The notes below the pieces were generated by a model, which searched no databases, was not told the DNA's origin, and saw only the letters and a program-made list of their open reading frames with translations. A stretch of 64,000 nucleotides of DNA from Acidobacteria bacterium OLB17 (GTDB taxonomy: Bacteria > Acidobacteriota > Blastocatellia > Pyrinomonadales > Pyrinomonadaceae). Below, one piece after another: positions 49,388 through 57,064 of this stretch (within the stretch, counting starts at the first letter, position 1; the number at the start of each line of letters is the position of its first letter). Location: positions 92,260-156,259 of the forward strand of contig LLEU01000027.1 in NCBI GenBank assembly GCA_001567505.1. The letters run 5' to 3'. The translations under genes and the position numbers were made by a program.

Positions 49388-50049
49388 CTAACTATATATC
49401 TGGTACTTAATGATATACTTTGCGACCGATCGGGGCACGTCCTGTTCCCAAGAATCGTCGCCTTCCTTGATCTTTCTGCGGATGTCGGTCGCCGAAAGGT
49501 CGATACCGACAGCGTCAGTGAAATATATATTCCGCACGTGCGGCTCGGTCTTTGGGGGTATGGTTTCGCTGCGGAGATCAACTATTCGCTCCCGGACGCG
49601 TCCGAGACGTGCTCCGATCCGATCTCGTAGCCAGGACGTGTTACAACGATGTGGTCGGTCATTCCGAGGAGCCGCTCCCAATCCCGCCAGGTACAGATAT
49701 CGCGCCACGAATCCGCACCCATTACGAAGAAGACCTCTTCGCGCGGAAGCATCTCCGTCAGGCGGCCGAGCGTCTCGACAGAATACGGCTTTTCCGGCAT
49801 CTCGACCTCAATGCGGGAGACGCTGATCCGCGATTCATTCTGCGTGGCAAGGCAGAGCATCGCATATCGATCGAAGGCCGATGTCGGTGCGCTCCTTTTG
49901 TGCGGCGCGTGAAAAGCAGGCACAAACACGAATTCATCAAGCTCGAACTGGCGGATAAGGGCCCCGGCGATGGCAAGATGCCCTAGATGCGGCGGGTCGA
50001 AACTTCCGCCAAAAAATGCGATCCGCAATGGCCGCCGCTCGTCAGTCAT
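49388..50049 (-). CDS. nadD: Nicotinate-nucleotide adenylyltransferase NadD (frameshift near 49600)
   Basis: Converts nicotinate mononucleotide to deamido-NAD in NAD synthesis. ATG 50049; N-terminal [16 protein letters not shown] with the HxGH nucleotide-binding site, and [13 protein letters not shown]. The frame stops after [11 protein letters not shown], but one added base near 49595-49605 gives [20 protein letters not shown] and then [16 protein letters not shown], the conserved ST/R motif, to the stop at 49388. The corrected length is 220 residues. Overlaps obgE by 8 bp. Confidence 0.94.
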
Positions 50050-51049
50050 TATTCTCCGCCCTCAAACGTTTGGCGACCTCACCGACGAGTTCCGAAACAC
50101 CGGTATTCGCGACCGCCGAGATCGCGAAGAACGATCTATGGTCCGCTTGAGCACGAGCCTTTAAGGCGTCGAGCCGTTCGGGCTCGTCGAGTGCATCGAT
50201 CTTTGTGGCAACGACGATCTGCGGCCTTTTTGCAAGATCTTCGTCGTAGGCGGCGAGCTCGCGGTTAATGATCTCGTAGTCTTCGACCGGATCACGTCCC
50301 GACGCGGAGGAAACATCAACGAGATGAAGGATCAGCTTCGTACGTTCGACGTGGCGCAGGAAGCGGTCGCCAAGTCCAGCTCCGTTCGAGGCTCCTTCGA
50401 TCAGGCCCGGAATATCGGCGACGACGAAGGTTCGATATTCGCCCATATCAACAACTCCGAGATTCGGCTCAAGCGTCGTAAACGGATAATCGGCGATCTT
50501 CGGCTTTGCAGCTGAAATAACGGAGATGAGCGTGGATTTTCCGGCGTTCGGAAATCCGACAAGCCCCACGTCGGCGATCAGCTTAAGTTCGAGCTGGAGT
50601 GTGCGTTCTTCGCCGGGCCGTCCGTCGTAGTGATATTTCGGTGCTTGTTTTGTCGGCGTCGCAAAGTGGGCGTTTCCCCAGCCGCCTTTGCCGCCTTTTG
50701 CGACCATGAATCGCTGTGCCGGCTCAACAAAATCAAAAAGCAGCTCGCCGGTCTCTGCATCAAATACTTGAGTGCCTACGGGTACGCGTACCGTGATACT
50801 CTCTCCGTCCTTGCCGGAGCGATTCGAGCCTTCGCCGTGGCGGCCTCGTTCTGCTTTGTGTTCGGGGTTGTAGCGAAGATGCAAAAGGGTGTTCAGCCCT
50901 TCGTCGGACTCAATAAAAACGCTGCCTCCGACGCCGCCGTCACCACCTGAAGGGCCGCCACGTGGAACGAATTTTTCACGCCGAAATGCAGTTACACCGT
51001 TTCCGCCGTCGCCGGCCTTTACGTGGATCTTTACGCGGTCAAGGAACAT
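50042..51049 (-). CDS. obgE: GTPase ObgE/CgtA
   Basis: Essential GTPase in 50S ribosome maturation and stress control. 335 residues: glycine-rich Obg fold ([37 protein letters not shown]), then the G domain with G1 [10 protein letters not shown]3 [13 protein letters not shown]4 VVATKIDAL and G5 ISAV. The short C-terminus lacks the OCT domain of Gram-positive Obg. First gene of the leftward obgE-nadD-rsfS-rlmH-traR/dksA-comF unit. Confidence 0.97.
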   Translation of the reverse strand: MFLDRVKIHVKAGDGGNGVTAFRREKFVPRGGPSGGDGGVGGSVFIESDEGLNTLLHLRYNPEHKAERGRHGEGSNRSGKDGESITVRVPVGTQVFDAETGELLFDFVEPAQRFMVAKGGKGGWGNAHFATPTKQAPKYHYDGRPGEERTLQLELKLIADVGLVGFPNAGKSTLISVISAAKPKIADYPFTTLEPNLGVVDMGEYRTFVVADIPGLIEGASNGAGLGDRFLRHVERTKLILHLVDVSSASGRDPVEDYEIINRELAAYDEDLAKRPQIVVATKIDALDEPERLDALKARAQADHRSFFAISAVANTGVSELVGEVAKRLRAENND

Positions 51050-51183
51050 TCTTCTCTAGCAGTAATTCTATTAGTGCGGCCGCTTGTCGACAAACTGCGA
51101 ACGCTGATTCGTTGGGGGCATACCTGCGTCAAACTTCTAAAAGTGTTACCTTTTTTATTTCGCTTCATTTTTGGAGGACATAG

Positions 51184-53082
51184 ATGAATAACGGCACTTT
51201 GGCCGAACCTGTTGGATTTTGGGCACGCTTTGAGAATTCGGCCGCAGCAGATCTCGGCGATTTTACGACCACGAGAAGGGTGATTCGCATCTCCCTGCTG
51301 GCGATAATGATCGGTATTGCGAGTGCGGGTATCGCCTGGCTCCTTTTGCGGCTCATTGCGTTATTTACGAACCTTTTCTTTTATCAGACCTTTAGTTTTG
51401 AGAACGTCTCGCCTGCGGGGAATTCGCTCGGGTGGCTCATTATTTTCGTTCCCGTTATCGGAGGCCTCATCATCGGATTTATGGCTCGATACGGTTCGGA
51501 AAGGATACGCGGCCACGGTATCCCCGAGGCGATCGAATCGATCCTTCTCAACGGCAGCCGCGTTCAACCGAAGATCGCGTTGCTAAAACCGCTCTCTTCG
51601 GCGATCTCGATCGGCTCGGGCGGCCCGTTCGGTGCCGAAGGCCCGATCATTATGACGGGCGGTGCGTTCGGGTCGATGATCGCGCAGTTTTTCAGGCTAA
51701 CAAGCTCGGAGCGAAAGACGCTGCTCGTGGCAGGCGCCGCTGCCGGCATGGCCGCAACATTCGGAGCTCCGATCGCTTCGGTACTTCTTGCTGTCGAGCT
51801 TCTCCTTTTCGAATGGAAGCCTCGGAGTCTGATCCCTGTTGCACTTGCTGCTGCAGCGGCGACGACGGCCCGCCGCTATATGCTCGATCCGGCACCGCTT
51901 TTCCCCGCAGGGCCTTTTCCGAGTTTCGTGGGATTCGACGGCCTTATGGGCTGCGTGGTTGCGGGTTTGCTCGCGGGTGTGCTGTCCCTTGTCCTGACAA
52001 AGGGCGTGTATGCATCGGAAGACGCATTCGCGAAGCTCCCGATCCATTGGATGTGGTGGCCCGCCATCGGCGGCATTGCCATCGGCATCGGCGGTTTGAT
52101 CTTTCCGCAGGCCCTCGGCGTCGGATACGACGTGATCCGCGAGTTGCTCCAGACAAACGCTCCGATGAAGATCCTGCTTGGCGTGCTATTCGTGAAATCG
52201 CTCATCTGGGTGATCTCGCTTGGGTCAGGCACATCCGGCGGCGTTCTCGCACCGCTGCTGATGATGGGCGGGGCATTGGGAGGACTGCTCGGAGGCTTTC
52301 TTCCGGCAGAAGGCATCGGTTTTTGGCCGCTTGTGTGCATGGGTGCGATCCTTGGCGGCACGATGCGTTCGCCGTTCACCGGCATCGTCTTTGCGCTCGA
52401 GCTGACCCACGACATCAATATGCTTTTGCCGCTGCTGATCGCCGTAACGATCGCACACGCGTTTACCGTGCTTACGCTTGGACGTTCGATCCTAACGGAA
52501 AAGATCGCACGACGCGGCTATCATATGAGTCGCGAATACTCGCTCGATCCGCTCGAGATCACGTTCGCGAGGGAAGTGATGCGTACGGATATCGACGCTC
52601 TCCACGAAGGCCGTACGAACAGAGAACTCGCCGAGTTGATACCGTCGGACCTCTCAAAACGTGTGCAGCATATGTATCCGGTCGTCGACGATGATGACCA
52701 TTTGGTCGGAGTCGTAACAAGACGGGACCTGCGTGGAGCTATACAACACGTTAAAGACAACCCGAACGGAAAGCTGTCTGAGATCACGCGTTATAATCCC
52801 GAGGTCGTCTATGATGACGAGCCGCTTCGGCCGATCGTTGAAAAGATGGCCGCGACCGGGATCACGCGCTTTCCGGTCGTCGATCGCGATGATCCGCGAC
52901 GCCTGATCGGCACGATCTCTTTGAATAACCTTCTGTCGGCCCGCATCATCCATCTTGAGGCCGAAACGCGCCGTGAACAGGTGCTGCAGCTTCCATCGGT
53001 TCTTGCAATGGCAAAGGCCCGAGCTGCGCGAGAGAAAGAAAAGGAGACGGAAAGAGAGACCGCGGAAGGCAAAGAAGCATAA
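51184..53082 (+). CDS. ClC-type chloride channel/transporter with two CBS domains
   Basis: 632 residues: a ClC core (about 30-440) with the anion-selectivity segments SIGSGGPFGAEGPIIMTGG (the GxEGP glutamate acts as the gate) and SGTSGGVLAPLL, then two C-terminal CBS domains (about 455-600; HMYPVVDDDDHLVGVVTRRD and TGITRFPVVDRDDPRRLIG) and a charged tail rich in lysine and glutamate. CBS domains usually sense adenine nucleotides. At the position equivalent to the internal proton glutamate of E. coli ClC the alignment appears to have a hydrophobic residue, so channel rather than antiporter function is possible (tentative). GGAGG precedes ATG 51184. Confidence 0.93.
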   Translation: MNNGTLAEPVGFWARFENSAAADLGDFTTTRRVIRISLLAIMIGIASAGIAWLLLRLIALFTNLFFYQTFSFENVSPAGNSLGWLIIFVPVIGGLIIGFMARYGSERIRGHGIPEAIESILLNGSRVQPKIALLKPLSSAISIGSGGPFGAEGPIIMTGGAFGSMIAQFFRLTSSERKTLLVAGAAAGMAATFGAPIASVLLAVELLLFEWKPRSLIPVALAAAAATTARRYMLDPAPLFPAGPFPSFVGFDGLMGCVVAGLLAGVLSLVLTKGVYASEDAFAKLPIHWMWWPAIGGIAIGIGGLIFPQALGVGYDVIRELLQTNAPMKILLGVLFVKSLIWVISLGSGTSGGVLAPLLMMGGALGGLLGGFLPAEGIGFWPLVCMGAILGGTMRSPFTGIVFALELTHDINMLLPLLIAVTIAHAFTVLTLGRSILTEKIARRGYHMSREYSLDPLEITFAREVMRTDIDALHEGRTNRELAELIPSDLSKRVQHMYPVVDDDDHLVGVVTRRDLRGAIQHVKDNPNGKLSEITRYNPEVVYDDEPLRPIVEKMAATGITRFPVVDRDDPRRLIGTISLNNLLSARIIHLEAETRREQVLQLPSVLAMAKARAAREKEKETERETAEGKEA

Positions 53083-53090
53083 AGCAAAAA

Positions 53091-53139
53091 TCAAGGGCGT
53101 TGAATCGCACGATCGCTCGCTTGAGGTCAACGCCCTTGA
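53091..53139 (+). terminator. Terminator of the ClC gene
   Basis: Perfect 13-bp inverted repeat TCAAGGGCGTTGA (53091-53103) / TCAACGCCCTTGA (53127-53139), 9 bp after the stop, followed by ATTTCC. Confidence 0.75.
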
Positions 53140-53199
53140 ATTTCCTCACCCAAGATTCACAACCCCGAAGGGAGCGCTTCTTTGCGGGATCGAGGGGTT

Positions 53200-53238
53200 G
53201 GCAAACATCTCATGTACACGCGATGTTTGCCGGTTTTT
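53200..53238 (+). terminator. Second terminator-like hairpin after the ClC gene
   Basis: GGCAAACATC (53200-53209) / GATGTTTGCC (53222-53231), then GGTTTTTC. Perfect 10-bp stem with a T tail. No gene lies directly upstream except the ClC gene, so it may end an untranslated transcript. Confidence 0.65.
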
Positions 53239-53370
53239 CTATTCCGACGCCGCTCTGCGGGGAGCTATTTACTCGCCGGTCAGCACGAGAAGTCCAAGCG
53301 AACTCGAATTTCTTTTGGCTCTTCGCCGCCCACAAGGAGCGAACCCGAGGTGCCGTTAGGTTTTTTGTTT

Positions 53371-53450
53371 GGTGGCTTTTCCTCCACCGCCGGTTACGCT
53401 TTCCGGCAAACGAGGCTTACAAAACAAGTCCCGAAGGACAGCTTGTAAGC
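53371..53450. other. Cluster of three hairpins in the long intergenic region
   Basis: Adjacent stems GGTGG/CCACC (53371-53375, 53384-53388), GCCGG/CCGGC (53389-53393, 53403-53407), and GCTTACAA/TTGTAAGC (53415-53422, 53443-53450) with an inner GTCC-CGAA-GGAC stem-loop. Could be a structured RNA or a REP-like element. The 53083-53999 stretch has no convincing large gene; longer open frames there lack motifs. Confidence 0.4.
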
Positions 53451-53523
53451 GGCGTGTCGTGCTCCAAAACAGGCTGATCATTTCCTGTACGGCGTCGCAA
53501 GTTTTTATCCCTGCGACCGAAGA

Positions 53524-53652
53524 TCAAAGATCTGCGAGCAAACCCTCGATCGAGATCCACTTAAGGACCTGCGGCACAAGCCTTTCGGCTTCGGCTCCGG
53601 GCGTTTCAAACAGTGGCTTCCGCTCCTGCTGTTCTTCGAAGAAAAGCGTCAC
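53524..53652 (-). CDS. Possible small protein, 42 aa
   Basis: From GTG 53652, with AAGGA five bases upstream, the frame reads MTLFFEEQQERKPLFETPGA and ends LKWISIEGLLADL. The sequence is acidic with an amphipathic C-terminal helix. No homologue recognised. The start site spacing is the main support; it may be a chance open frame. Confidence 0.3.
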   Translation of the reverse strand: MTLFFEEQQERKPLFETPGAEAERLVPQVLKWISIEGLLADL

Positions 53653-53784
53653 CGCAATCCTTCCACCTCCCGGTGCCGGTCAAAGCACCCGTAAGTAACC
53701 TCGACTGTATGGCTATCTTAACCCCAAAAATTGGGAAGTCAAGTAGAAAATACTTTAAGTATTTAAGCTTTTTTGACTATGGGT

Positions 53785-53838
53785 TGTGGGTTTTCTGTGG
53801 AAAAGTTGCTATCGGCGTTGTGGAAGAATTGTGGAGAA
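53785..53838 (+). other. Phased TGTGG boxes resembling DnaA sites beside an AT-rich stretch
   Basis: Four TGTGG boxes in one orientation start at 53785, 53796, 53819 and 53830, that is 11, 23 and 11 bp apart. TGTGGAAAA (53796) and TGTGGAGAA (53830) differ from the DnaA box complement TGTGGATAA at one base. An AT-rich run (53735-53780) lies just upstream. Candidate DnaA-binding cluster; not proven. Confidence 0.35.
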
Positions 53839-53943
53839 ATTCGACAAATATCGCAGGGGCAATGGGTTGCCAACGTGGCGGCACGATCTCGTTGGGCTTG
53901 GCCGAGGCGGCCGAGCCTCGAAAATATTTTTTTTCTCCAATGG

Positions 53944-53976
53944 AAAAGCACGCGACTTTTACGGCCACGTGCTTTT
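53944..53976 (-). terminator. Terminator downstream of rpmA
   Basis: AAAAGCACG (53944-53952) / CGTGCTTTT (53968-53976), a symmetric stem with T/A ends usable in both directions. It lies 24 bp past the rpmA stop. Confidence 0.65.
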
Positions 53977-53999
53977 ACGAAGCAAAAAAATGCGAGAAA

Positions 54000-54284
54000 C
54001 TATGCGGATTCCTGAACGGGTTCGGCCGGACGCTCCGCATAGACACTGATGAATTTGCCCTTGCGGCCCTTATCTTCGAACTTGACGAAACCTTCGATCA
54101 GGGCAAAGAGCGTGTCGTCCTTGCCGCGTCCAACGTTGTTGCCGGGTTTCCATTTCGTGCCGCGTTGACGTGCGAGGATGTTGCCGCCAAGGACATGCTG
54201 CCCGCCGAACTTCTTTAGGCCGAGACGCTGTGCTGCCGAATCGCGGCCGTTTCTGGATGAACCTACACCTTTCTTATGTGCCAT
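54000..54284 (-). CDS. rpmA: 50S ribosomal protein bL27
   Basis: 94 residues beginning [20 protein letters not shown], with [20 protein letters not shown] and [20 protein letters not shown], all typical of bL27. The N-terminus lies directly at MAHKKG, so no Firmicutes-type cleavable leader. It follows rplU with about 54 bp between, the usual rplU-rpmA pair. Confidence 0.98.
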   Translation of the reverse strand: MAHKKGVGSSRNGRDSAAQRLGLKKFGGQHVLGGNILARQRGTKWKPGNNVGRGKDDTLFALIEGFVKFEDKGRKGKFISVYAERPAEPVQESA

Positions 54285-54338
54285 TTCTTTTGATAATGTT
54301 CGCGAACCGCCCGTTAAAAGCGGTGCGAGTTGATCCTA

Positions 54339-54611
54339 CTAATCGATCGTAACTTCCGTGAAACCCTGACGGTGTCCCTGCTTACGCTTGTACTGTTTGC
54401 GGCGCTTTTTCTTAAAAACGATGACCTTGTCGGCCAAGCCGTGTCCCACGACAGTAGCTTTGATCGTGCCTGCGGCCGCTTTGCCGCCCGCAAATATCGT
54501 GTCGATATCGACCTTCTTGCCTGCTTCGGCATCGATCGAGGGAATTCGGACCGTCTGGCCGCTTTCGACGGCAAATTGTTTTCCGCCGGTTTTAATGATC
54601 GTGTAACTCAT
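54339..54611 (-). CDS. rplU: 50S ribosomal protein bL21 (short form)
   Basis: The start MSYTIIKTGGKQFAVESGQT at 54611 matches bL21; upstream codons to 54659 are not needed. The C-terminus KKRRKQYKRKQGHRQGFTEV contains the rRNA-binding signature. With 90 residues it is about 10 shorter than usual: the loop between VDIDTIF and AGTIKATVVGHG lacks the ten-odd residues seen in other bL21 proteins. No frameshift is involved, so this is either a natural short loop or an in-frame deletion. Confidence 0.95.
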   Translation of the reverse strand: MSYTIIKTGGKQFAVESGQTVRIPSIDAEAGKKVDIDTIFAGGKAAAGTIKATVVGHGLADKVIVFKKKRRKQYKRKQGHRQGFTEVTID

Positions 54612-54703
54612 TTTCGCTCCCTGGCTTTCTCCAGCTGTTCGCGAGGCGAATGTCGTCACCGACAGCCGAAAAGGTCAAATTATACGGAAAAGGGAAGGCG
54701 AGG

Positions 54704-55282
54704 TCAAGCTTCAGCAGGGTTCTTTACGACGCCGATAAAAGGCAGGTTCCGGTACCGCCCGGCGGCGTCGAGGCCATAGCCGACGACGAACTCATTCGGG
54801 ATCACAAATCCGGTGTAATCGACCTTTAGCTCCTTGTTGATGCGTGGTTCGGGCTTATCAAGGAAGCTCGCAAGCCTTATAGAGGCCGCCCCGCGGGAGC
54901 CAAGGATCTCTAGCAGACGAGTGAGCGTAAGGCCGGTATCAACAATGTCTTCGACGACTAGCACGTCCTTTCCGCGTATTGGGTTGCTCAGATCTTTCAG
55001 GATCTCGACATCGCCCGTCGAAACCGTTCCGTCCTTATAGCTTGAGACGGCCATAAAATCGATCGTCATAGGAAGGTCGATCGCGCGCATCAGGTCGGCC
55101 ATAAATACGCAGGAGCCCTTCAGAACGCCGACAACCACCAGATCATGGCCCTGATAGTCGCTTGTGATCTGTTCGCCAAGTTCGGCGATCCGCGAGCGAA
55201 TTTCTTCGGCGGAATAGAGAACCGACAGGTTTGGGTTCGTAAACTCGGTCACACCGGTCTGTTTCATTGATTCGGCCGTCAT
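54704..55282 (-). CDS. hpt: Hypoxanthine phosphoribosyltransferase
   Basis: Purine salvage enzyme making IMP (and GMP) from the base and PRPP. 192 residues with the PRPP-binding motif VLVVEDIVDTGLTLTRLLEI near residue 107 and the flexible-loop SSYKDGTVSTGDVEIL. The end GLDAAGRYRNLPFIGVVK is typical. A 14-residue N-terminal tail precedes the conserved fold; a later ATG (MKQTG) is also possible. Divergent from rpiB, with 95 bp between. Confidence 0.95.
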   Translation of the reverse strand: MTAESMKQTGVTEFTNPNLSVLYSAEEIRSRIAELGEQITSDYQGHDLVVVGVLKGSCVFMADLMRAIDLPMTIDFMAVSSYKDGTVSTGDVEILKDLSNPIRGKDVLVVEDIVDTGLTLTRLLEILGSRGAASIRLASFLDKPEPRINKELKVDYTGFVIPNEFVVGYGLDAAGRYRNLPFIGVVKNPAEA

Positions 55283-55377
55283 AAATTAAGTCTCGTTTGG
55301 TTGATTGGATGGCTAAATGAAAATATATTCAAATAACACGCCCTTTTCAAGGATGGACAGGGAAGCGTTAAAATTGA

Positions 55378-56172
55378 ATGGTAAATGCCGCAAACGAAAC
55401 TCGCGACCGCATAAGGGAGCTCGTCAGACAGGTTTTGGCGAGCGTTCCTGCTGAGCCACAACGGCCGGCGGACGACGCCGCTCAGGACCGCGCACCCGAA
55501 CACGTTGTCGTAAATTCGCTAAAAGATAAGCTTGCGGCCGAGTTCGACCGCGATGAATCTTCAAAACTGCTTCTCACCGAGGACGACATCCGCGGGCTCG
55601 ATAACGGGGCGAGGCTTCGCGTGAATGAAAAGGTAAAATTCACGCCGCTGGCCGCCGACCTGATCCGCGAACGTAATATCGAACTCATCAAGAAGGTATC
55701 TAGGACAAGCTCCATCAAGGTGCGGTCAGTCGCGATCGGTTCCGATCACGGCGGTTTCAAAGCGAAGGAGGCTTTGAAGGCGAAATTGGCGGAACGTGGC
55801 GTGAATGTGCGCGATTTTGGGACTGATTCCGAGGAAGCCGTAGATTACCCGGACTTTGCACACGCGGTCGCAAAAGCGGTCGGTTCAGGACACGTCGATG
55901 CCGGCATCCTCATCGACGGCGCCGGCATCGGAAGCGCGATCGCAGCGAATAAGGTCCCGAATGTCCGTGCTGCACAATGCTATAACGCGGCTCTCGCGAA
56001 AAATTCCCGTGAACATAACTCGGCGAACATCCTTTCGCTCGGTGCCGGGCAGAATTCTGTCGAAGAGATGTGGCAGATCGCGGAAACGTTCCTTTCAACC
56101 GAGATCTCGGAAGAACGACACAAAAAACGGGTTGCCAAGATCGATGCCATCGATAGACAGTATCGGAAGTAG
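55378..56172 (+). CDS. rpiB: RpiB-like sugar-phosphate isomerase with N-terminal encapsulation-peptide-like helix and linker
   Basis: 264 residues; canonical RpiB is about 150. The C-terminal isomerase domain (about 115-260) has VAIGSDHGGFKAKEALKAKL and AANKVPNVRAAQCYNAALAK and HNSANILSLGAGQ. The catalytic cysteine region, usually ICGTG, reads LIDGAGIG, so the cysteine is replaced by aspartate. The first 25 residues (ETRDRIRELVRQVLASV) form one amphipathic helix, followed by a proline-rich linker and a segment LTEDDIRGLDNGARLRVNEK found in microcompartment-linked proteins. Co-directional with deoC 18 bp later. I infer targeting to a sugar-phosphate microcompartment; a plain R5P/Ru5P isomerase is the alternative. 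Confidence 0.85.
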   Translation: MVNAANETRDRIRELVRQVLASVPAEPQRPADDAAQDRAPEHVVVNSLKDKLAAEFDRDESSKLLLTEDDIRGLDNGARLRVNEKVKFTPLAADLIRERNIELIKKVSRTSSIKVRSVAIGSDHGGFKAKEALKAKLAERGVNVRDFGTDSEEAVDYPDFAHAVAKAVGSGHVDAGILIDGAGIGSAIAANKVPNVRAAQCYNAALAKNSREHNSANILSLGAGQNSVEEMWQIAETFLSTEISEERHKKRVAKIDAIDRQYRK

Positions 56173-56190
56173 TAATCTTTTAGTAGAACA

Positions 56191-57048
56191 ATGCAGTCAA
56201 ACGGACAACACGAATTACTTGTCGAGCAGATCACAGATCTAGTAATGGCAAAGCTCTCGGGCGAGGAATATTCCCCGAGCTTTTGCCGTGCAGACGTCGA
56301 GCGGATCGTCGATGCCGGCGCCGAACGGATCGGGATCGTGCTCGGTGAGACGGCGACGGCACACGATTGGGCTAGCCTGATCGATCACACGCTCCTAAAA
56401 CCCGAAGCCTCGCTTGCTGATATCAAGAAGCTTTGTCGTGAAGCCGCCGAGTTCGGATTCGCGTCGGTATGCGTTAATCCGTCATATGTGAAGGACGCCG
56501 TCGAGTTCCTTGATGGTACGGGCGTACCTGTTTGCACGGTCATCGGCTTCCCGCTCGGAGCCACTCTCCCCGACGTGAAGGCATACGAGGCCCGTAGGGC
56601 GATCTTCAACGGCGCGAGAGAGGTTGATATGGTGATTAACGTAGGTGCCCTTAAAAGCGGCGACGACTGCCTTGTCGAGGACGATATCCGTGAGGTCGTG
56701 CGGGCCGCTCATGAGCATCATGTTCTTTGCAAGGTCATAATCGAAACGGCTCTGCTTACGGACGGCGAAAAGGTGCGTGCCTGCCTTGCGGCCAAGAATG
56801 CGGGTGCTGATTTTGTCAAAACCTCAACAGGCTTTGCAAAAGGCGGAGCGACCGCGAACGATGTTGCCCTTATGAGGAGAACGGTCGGTTCGGCGCTCGG
56901 CGTCAAAGCATCCGGCGGCGTGAAGGGAATTGACGATGCCCGTGCGATGTTCGAGGCAGGCGCGACCCGCATCGGCGCTTCGGTCGGTGTCAAGATAGCG
57001 CAAGAAGCCTCGGGCATAAAGACCGAGGCTTCTTCGTCGAGTTACTAG
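56191..57048 (+). CDS. deoC: Deoxyribose-phosphate aldolase DeoC with N-terminal extension
   Basis: Cleaves 2-deoxyribose-5-phosphate to acetaldehyde and glyceraldehyde-3-phosphate. Catalytic residues are visible: aspartate in [14 protein letters not shown], Schiff-base lysine in [14 protein letters not shown], and the second lysine in [14 protein letters not shown]. The core starts at about residue 63 ([13 protein letters not shown]). The first 60 residues are extra: [18 protein letters not shown] is an amphipathic helix like BMC encapsulation peptides. Acetaldehyde production explains why such aldolases are enclosed. A hairpin overlaps the last codons. Forms a two-gene unit with rpiB. Confidence 0.95.
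   Translation: MQSNGQHELLVEQITDLVMAKLSGEEYSPSFCRADVERIVDAGAERIGIVLGETATAHDWASLIDHTLLKPEASLADIKKLCREAAEFGFASVCVNPSYVKDAVEFLDGTGVPVCTVIGFPLGATLPDVKAYEARRAIFNGAREVDMVINVGALKSGDDCLVEDDIREVVRAAHEHHVLCKVIIETALLTDGEKVRACLAAKNAGADFVKTSTGFAKGGATANDVALMRRTVGSALGVKASGGVKGIDDARAMFEAGATRIGASVGVKIAQEASGIKTEASSSSY
57002..57034 (+). terminator. Hairpin overlapping the end of deoC
   Basis: Perfect 12-bp stem AAGAAGCCTCGG (57002-57013) / CCGAGGCTTCTT (57023-57034), loop of nine. It lies inside the last 16 codons of deoC ([17 protein letters not shown]). The T tail is weak. May terminate both deoC and the convergent gene. Confidence 0.55.
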
Positions 57049-57064
57049 CTGTCGAGGTGTGGTT

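Noticed and set aside
51432..52694. 420-codon open frame on the plus strand
   Set aside because: Out-of-frame shadow of the ClC gene, Arg-rich and without domains.
53613..54218. 201-codon plus-strand open frame in the intergenic region
   Set aside because: Its second half is antisense to rpmA, and the first half has no recognisable features.
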